Of a stretch of DNA of 64,000 nucleotides, positions 59,819-64,000 are shown one piece after another. The position numbers and the translations under genes are program-made. Below the pieces are notes generated by a model, which saw only the letters and a list, made by a program, of their open reading frames with translations, did no database searches and was not told the DNA's origin. This DNA comes from Bordetella sp. LUAb4 (GTDB lineage Bacteria > Pseudomonadota > Gammaproteobacteria > Burkholderiales > Burkholderiaceae_B), in the NCBI RefSeq assembly GCF_021325795.1, contig NZ_JAHPZX010000002.1, positions 1,302,001 through 1,366,000 on the forward strand. The letters are read 5' to 3'. Every line of letters begins with the position of its first letter. The stretch's first letter is position 1.

Positions 59819-60664
59819 ATGAACACGCCCGCCACCACGATCGAGCCCAGCGCCGCGCTACTCGCGCGCCTGCGTGAACGCCTGGACACGTATGCCACCG
59901 CTCTCCTGCGCGCGGCGGTCGGCCCGGCCGCCGGTTTCGCCGTCTTCGTCCTGATCTGGCAGGGTGTCGCCCTGCTGGTGCCGGAAATCCCCACGCCCGG
60001 CAAGACCTGGGACGCGGCACGCGAACTGTTCGCCCATCCGTTCTACGACAACGGTCCCAACGACAAAGGCATAGGCTGGAACGTCCTGTCGTCCCTGCAA
60101 CGCGTGGCCACCGGCTTCGGCCTGGCCGCGCTGATCGGCATTCCCGTGGGTTTCGCCGTTGGCCGCTTCAAGGCGCTCAACGCGATGCTGTCGCCCATCA
60201 TCAACCTGCTGCGTCCGGTCTCGCCGCTGGCTTGGCTGCCCCTGGGGCTGCTGCTGTTCAAGGCGGCCAACCCGGCCGCCATCTGGGCCATCTTCATCTG
60301 CTCGATCTGGCCCATGATCATCAACACCGCCGTGGGCGTGTCGCGCGTGCCGCAGGACTATCTGAACGTGGCGCGGGTGCTGGACCTGTCGGAATGGAAG
60401 GTCCTGACCCGCGTGCTGCTGCCGGCCGTGCTGCCCTATGTCCTGACCGGCGTGCGCCTGTCCATCGGCACTGCCTGGCTGGTCATCGTTGCCGCCGAAA
60501 TGCTGACGGGCGGGTCCGGCATCGGCTTCTGGTTGTGGGACGAATGGAACAACCTCAAGGTCGAGCACATCATCATCGCCATCTTCATCATCGGCATCGT
60601 CGGGCTGCTGCTGGAAACCATGCTGGTGCAGATCGCGCGCCGCTTCACCTACACCGAGGAATAA
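59819..60664 (+). CDS. nrtB: Nitrate ABC transporter permease
   Basis: 281 residues with about six transmembrane segments (permease of the SsuC/TauC/NrtB type). The permease EAA loop is VSRVPQDYLNVARVLDLSEWKVLTRVLLPAVLPY. Other patterns: TPGKTWDAARELFAHPF, LRPVSPLAWLPLGLLLFK and TGGSGIGFWLWDEWN. It lies 15 bp after nrtA and is followed by the ATPase gene after 4 bp. It forms the membrane channel with the ATPase. Confidence 0.92.
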   Translation: MNTPATTIEPSAALLARLRERLDTYATALLRAAVGPAAGFAVFVLIWQGVALLVPEIPTPGKTWDAARELFAHPFYDNGPNDKGIGWNVLSSLQRVATGFGLAALIGIPVGFAVGRFKALNAMLSPIINLLRPVSPLAWLPLGLLLFKAANPAAIWAIFICSIWPMIINTAVGVSRVPQDYLNVARVLDLSEWKVLTRVLLPAVLPYVLTGVRLSIGTAWLVIVAAEMLTGGSGIGFWLWDEWNNLKVEHIIIAIFIIGIVGLLLETMLVQIARRFTYTEE

Positions 60665-60668
60665 GACC

Positions 60669-61589
60669 ATGCAGAAATTCGTGCGCATCGAAAGCGTGGG
60701 CCAGGTTTTCCCGACCCGCAAGGGTCCCTTCGTGGCACTGCGCGACATCGACTTGACCGTGGCACAGGGGGAATTCATCAGCTTGATCGGCCATTCCGGT
60801 TGCGGCAAATCCACGCTGCTGAACCTGGTGGCCGGCCTGACGCGCCCCACGTCCGGCGTGCTGATCTGCGCGGAGAAGGAAATCACCGGCCCCGGCCCGG
60901 ATCGCGCGGTGGTGTTCCAGAACCACTCGCTGCTGCCCTGGATGACCTGCTACCAGAACGTCTATCTGGGCGTGGAGCGCGTCTTCGCCAAGACGGAAAG
61001 CAAGGCACAGCTGCAAGCCCGCACGCACGCGGCACTGGAGCTGGTCGGCCTGGCGCATGCCCAGGCGAAATTGCCGCGGGAGATTTCAGGCGGCATGAAG
61101 CAGCGCGTGGGGATCGCCCGCGCCCTGGCCATGGAGCCCAAGGTGCTGTTGATGGACGAACCCTTCGGGGCCTTGGACGCCCTGACCCGCGCGCATCTGC
61201 AGGATGAATTGCTGAAGATCGTCGCCAAGACCCACAGCACCACCATCATGGTCACGCACGATGTCGACGAAGCCGTGCTGCTGTCGGACCGCATCGTCAT
61301 GCTCAGCAACGGCCCGGCCGCCACCATCGGCGAGGTGCTGGATGTGCCGCTGGCCCGCCCGCGCGACCGCGTCGAACTGGCCAACGATGCGCAATACCTG
61401 GCCTGCCGCGCCGCCGTCGTCGACTTCCTGCATCGTCGGCACGGCAACCCGGCGGCCCGGGCTCCGGTCGCCGCGGCCGCCCCAGCCAGCCCGGCCACCG
61501 CAGCCCCCGCGCGTGAAGCCACGCCTGCCGTCGGCCTGCACGTGGTCAGCAGCGCCCCCGCTACCGAACCCATGCGCCGCGTGGGCTAG
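60669..61589 (+). CDS. nrtC: Nitrate ABC transporter ATPase
   Basis: 306 residues. Walker A GHSGCGKSTLLN; Q-loop VFQNHSLLPWM; signature ISGGMKQRVGIARALAM; Walker B VLLMDEPFGALDAL; switch His THDVDEAVLL. Its C-terminal 50 residues are a low-complexity Ala/Pro/Arg tail. Cyanobacterial NrtC carries an extra receptor-like domain; this one is short like NrtD. The gene symbol is by position in the operon. Confidence 0.88.
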   Translation: MQKFVRIESVGQVFPTRKGPFVALRDIDLTVAQGEFISLIGHSGCGKSTLLNLVAGLTRPTSGVLICAEKEITGPGPDRAVVFQNHSLLPWMTCYQNVYLGVERVFAKTESKAQLQARTHAALELVGLAHAQAKLPREISGGMKQRVGIARALAMEPKVLLMDEPFGALDALTRAHLQDELLKIVAKTHSTTIMVTHDVDEAVLLSDRIVMLSNGPAATIGEVLDVPLARPRDRVELANDAQYLACRAAVVDFLHRRHGNPAARAPVAAAAPASPATAAPAREATPAVGLHVVSSAPATEPMRRVG

Positions 61590-61620
61590 ACCTGGCCCCA
61601 CCGCCAACGGAGACAGCAGG

Positions 61621-62925
61621 ATGAACAAGCCGAAACTGGTACTCGTCGGCAATGGCATGGCCGGCGTGCGGGCCCTGGAAGAATTGCTGAAGATCGCGCC
61701 GGATCTGTACGACATCACGGTATTCGGCGCCGAGCCGCACCCCAACTACAACCGCATCATGCTATCGCCCGTACTCATGGGCGAGCAGACGCTGGACGAC
61801 ATCGTGCTCAACGACGTCAACTGGTATGCGGCCCACGGCATCCGCCTGCTGTTGAACCGCACGGTGACGCGCATCGACCGGGCACGCCGCCTGGTTCACG
61901 CCGACGATGGCACGGCCGTGCCCTACGACCGCCTGCTCCTGGCGACGGGCTCCAGCCCTTTCGTATTACCGGTCCCCGGCCATGACCTGCACGGGGTCAT
62001 CAGCTTTCGCGACATCCAGGACGTAGAGCGCATGATCGCGGCGTCGGCCAAGGGCGGCCACGCCGTGGTCATCGGCGGCGGCCTGCTGGGCCTGGAAGCC
62101 GCCAGCGGCCTGGCCGCGCGCGGTATGCAAGCCAGCGTGGTGCATCTGGGCGCGACCCTGCTGGACCGCCAGCTCGACGTCACCGCCGCGGGTCTGCTGC
62201 GCGCCACCCTGGAAACACGGGGCCTGGAATTCCTGATGGCGCGGCAGACCGACGCCATCCTGGGCGACGAGCAGGGCAACGTGCGCGCCGTGCGTTTCAA
62301 GGATGGCACGGAAGTCCCCGCCGATCTGGTGGTGATGGCCGTGGGCATCCGCCCGAACGTGGCGCTGGCCACGTCCTGCGGCCTGCACGTCGACCGCGGC
62401 ATCGTGGTCAGCGACACGCTGCAGACCTACGACCCGTGCATCTATGCCGTCGGCGAGTGCGTCAGCCATCGCGGCGTCGCCTATGGGCTGGTGGCGCCGC
62501 TCTATGAGCAGGCACGGGTGGCCGCGAACCATCTGGCACAGGTGGGCATCGGCCGCTATCCCGGCAGCGTGCTGTCGACCAAGCTCAAGGTCACCGGCAT
62601 CGACGTGTTCTCGGCGGGCGATTTCGTGGGCGGGGCCGATACCGAAACCATCACCCTGGCGGACCCCTTGGCCGGCGTCTACAAGAAGCTGGTCCTCAAG
62701 GGCGACCGCCTGGTCGGCGCCTGCCTTTACGGTGATACCGCCGACGGCGCCTGGTATTTCCGCCTGATCCGCGAAGGCCGCGACGTGACGGATCTGCGCG
62801 ATCAACTGATGGGCGGCGAGCATGCGGCCAATGACGCGTCCGCCACGGCTGTCGCAGGTGTCGCGACGGGGGCGATGGGCGACGCCGCATCCTGTTCATC
62901 GAATTCCGCCCTGCGCGCTGCGTGA
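61621..62925 (+). CDS. Stand-alone FAD/NAD(P) reductase (NirB N-terminal half / NasC-like)
   Basis: 434 residues equal to the N-terminal dinucleotide-binding half of NirB: FAD motif VLVGNGMAGVRALEEL, ITVFGAEPHPNYNRIMLSPVL, NAD(P) motif AVVIGGGLLGLEAASGLA, and FAD second motif YAVGECVSHRGVAYGLVAPLYEQA. It lacks the BFD-like [2Fe-2S] and sirohaem domains of NirB. It probably passes electrons from NAD(P)H to nitrate reductase NasA, as NasC does in Klebsiella. It overlaps nasA by 4 bp (GTGA). Confidence 0.85.
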   Translation: MNKPKLVLVGNGMAGVRALEELLKIAPDLYDITVFGAEPHPNYNRIMLSPVLMGEQTLDDIVLNDVNWYAAHGIRLLLNRTVTRIDRARRLVHADDGTAVPYDRLLLATGSSPFVLPVPGHDLHGVISFRDIQDVERMIAASAKGGHAVVIGGGLLGLEAASGLAARGMQASVVHLGATLLDRQLDVTAAGLLRATLETRGLEFLMARQTDAILGDEQGNVRAVRFKDGTEVPADLVVMAVGIRPNVALATSCGLHVDRGIVVSDTLQTYDPCIYAVGECVSHRGVAYGLVAPLYEQARVAANHLAQVGIGRYPGSVLSTKLKVTGIDVFSAGDFVGGADTETITLADPLAGVYKKLVLKGDRLVGACLYGDTADGAWYFRLIREGRDVTDLRDQLMGGEHAANDASATAVAGVATGAMGDAASCSSNSALRAA

Positions 62926-64000
62926 CCGTCGTGGACAGCCCTTTGATTCCTCATGCGGCAATGCCGTCAGCCGCGCAGCCAGCGCCGGCTCAGACGGCCC
63001 GGACCGCCCCCGCGGGTCACGCGGACCAGACGGGCCACACGGCCACCACCGCCTCGATCTGCTGCTACTGCGGCACCGGCTGCGGCGTGCGGGTGCATAC
63101 CGAGGCCGGCCGCGTCACCGGCGTGAGCGGCGACGACAACCATCCCTCCAGCCACGGCAAGCTATGCAGCAAGGGCCGCACGCTGGCCGACACGGTGCGC
63201 GACGATGGTGCCCGCGTCCTGCGCGCTCAATGGCGCGATCAGCGCGCTGCGCCGCGCCGCGAAATCCCCCTGGACGCCGCCCTCGACATTGCCGCGGACC
63301 AGTTGGCGGACATCATCCGCCGCCATGGGCCGGACGCCGTCGCCTTCTATCTGTCGGGCCAGTTGCTGACAGAAGACTATGCCGTCTTCAACAAACTGGC
63401 GCGGGCCCTGGTCGGCACCAATAACATCGATACCAATTCTCGCCTGTGCATGTCCAGCGCCGTGGCCGGCTACAAGCAGACCCTGGGCGCCGATGCGCCG
63501 CCCGCCTGCTACGACGACCTGGTCCTTGCCGACACGGTGCTGATCGCGGGCTCCAATGCCGCCCATGCCCACCCCATCCTGTTCCGCCGCCTGGAAGCCG
63601 CGAAACAGGCCAGGCCGGACATGAAAGTCATTCTGGTCGACCCGCGCCGCAGCGATACCGCCGAACTGGCCGACCTGCACCTGCCCATCCTGCCGGGCAG
63701 CGACGTGGCGCTATTCCACGCCATGCTGCACGTCATGCAGGACGAAGGCCTGCTGGACCACGGCTACATCGAGCGCCACACGACCGGTTATGCGGCGCTG
63801 CGCGCGCGCATCGCCGCCTATCCGCCGACCGTGGCACAAGCGCTGTGCGGCGTGCCGGCGGCCGACATCGTCCAGGCCGCGCGCTGGTTCGGCCGCGCCG
63901 GCGCGGCCTTGTCGCTCTACACGATGGGCCTGAACCAATCCACCAGCGGCACCGCCAAGAATGCCACCTTGATTCACCTGCACCTGGCAACCGGACAGAT
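62922..64000 (+). CDS. nasA: Assimilatory nitrate reductase catalytic subunit, cut at window edge
   Basis: Starts at GTG 62922, overlapping the stop of the reductase gene (GTGA); in-frame alternatives are GTG 62931 and ATG 62961. About 360 residues are visible and the frame is still open at 64000. A roughly 42-residue Ala/Pro-rich N-terminus precedes the [4Fe-4S] motif CCYCGTGCGVRV...GKLCSKG and the molybdopterin-oxidoreductase fold (SGQLLTEDYAVFNKLARALVGTNNIDTNSRLCMSSAVAG; ILVDPRRSDTAELADLHLPI). It reduces nitrate to nitrite. The nitrite reductase gene is not visible here. Confidence 0.9.
   Translation, partial: MTVVDSPLIPHAAMPSAAQPAPAQTARTAPAGHADQTGHTATTASICCYCGTGCGVRVHTEAGRVTGVSGDDNHPSSHGKLCSKGRTLADTVRDDGARVLRAQWRDQRAAPRREIPLDAALDIAADQLADIIRRHGPDAVAFYLSGQLLTEDYAVFNKLARALVGTNNIDTNSRLCMSSAVAGYKQTLGADAPPACYDDLVLADTVLIAGSNAAHAHPILFRRLEAAKQARPDMKVILVDPRRSDTAELADLHLPILPGSDVALFHAMLHVMQDEGLLDHGYIERHTTGYAALRARIAAYPPTVAQALCGVPAADIVQAARWFGRAGAALSLYTMGLNQSTSGTAKNATLIHLHLATGQ

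Overview
The window comes from a GC-rich betaproteobacterium of the order Burkholderiales, most likely a Bordetella- or Achromobacter-like member of the Alcaligenaceae. The evidence is gene content and protein style: bamC-dapA, a Bug-type solute receptor, many LysR regulators, a Csu-type pilus, pca genes and an assimilatory nitrate operon. No rRNA, integrase, transposase or CRISPR array was found. Most of the sequence is metabolic and transport chromosome, interrupted by a few accessory loci.

Layout. 1-7.2 kb holds housekeeping and envelope genes (bamC, dapA, an M50 protease, a YciO-like protein, a YpfJ-like protease, an AsmA-like protein, a low-affinity iron permease-like protein). 7.03-10.5 kb is the most unusual part: an 11-bp-periodic DNA array, a protein with two degenerate OmpA-like modules, and, overlapping it by 4 bp, a 661-residue protein with an N-myristoylation-like start, an internal duplication and six RRxS motifs. 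10.7-15.2 kb is a five-gene leftward unit (Bug receptor, GntR, aconitase-type large and small subunits, isocitrate-lyase-type lyase) that looks like an alkylmalate/dimethylmaleate-type catabolic module. 15.4-25.2 kb carries a LysR/MFS pair and then an aromatic acid region: dehydroquinase-like protein, MHS transporter, IclR, PcaQ and pcaHGBC, consistent with quinate/shikimate to protocatechuate to beta-ketoadipate. 25.3-32.2 kb: gor, then a four-gene archaic chaperone-usher pilus operon and a small orphan secreted protein.

32.3-39.8 kb: an MFS/TetR divergent pair around three evenly spaced palindromes, DoxX, porin, metallo-hydrolase, DUF2809, and a LysR/PACE efflux pair. 39.9-47.2 kb: LysR, a class V aminotransferase, a three-component ABC importer and a threonine-aldolase-like enzyme. 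47.6-50.7 kb: SDR, a TumA-like antitoxin with a frameshifted TumE-like toxin, and cardiolipin synthase. 50.9-53.8 kb: tRNA-His followed by a small accessory stretch (lipoprotein, lone AAA ATPase, remnant of an MFS gene, FabZ-like protein). 53.8-58.2 kb: ACS-family MFS, LysR, a UPF0317 hydro-lyase, and a DUF4239 membrane protein. 58.3-64 kb: a sigma-54-type promoter, a leader with an intrinsic terminator, and nrtABC, an FAD/NAD(P) reductase and nasA (cut by the window edge) for nitrate assimilation.

Functions are assigned by recognising motifs and family patterns by eye; no database search was run.
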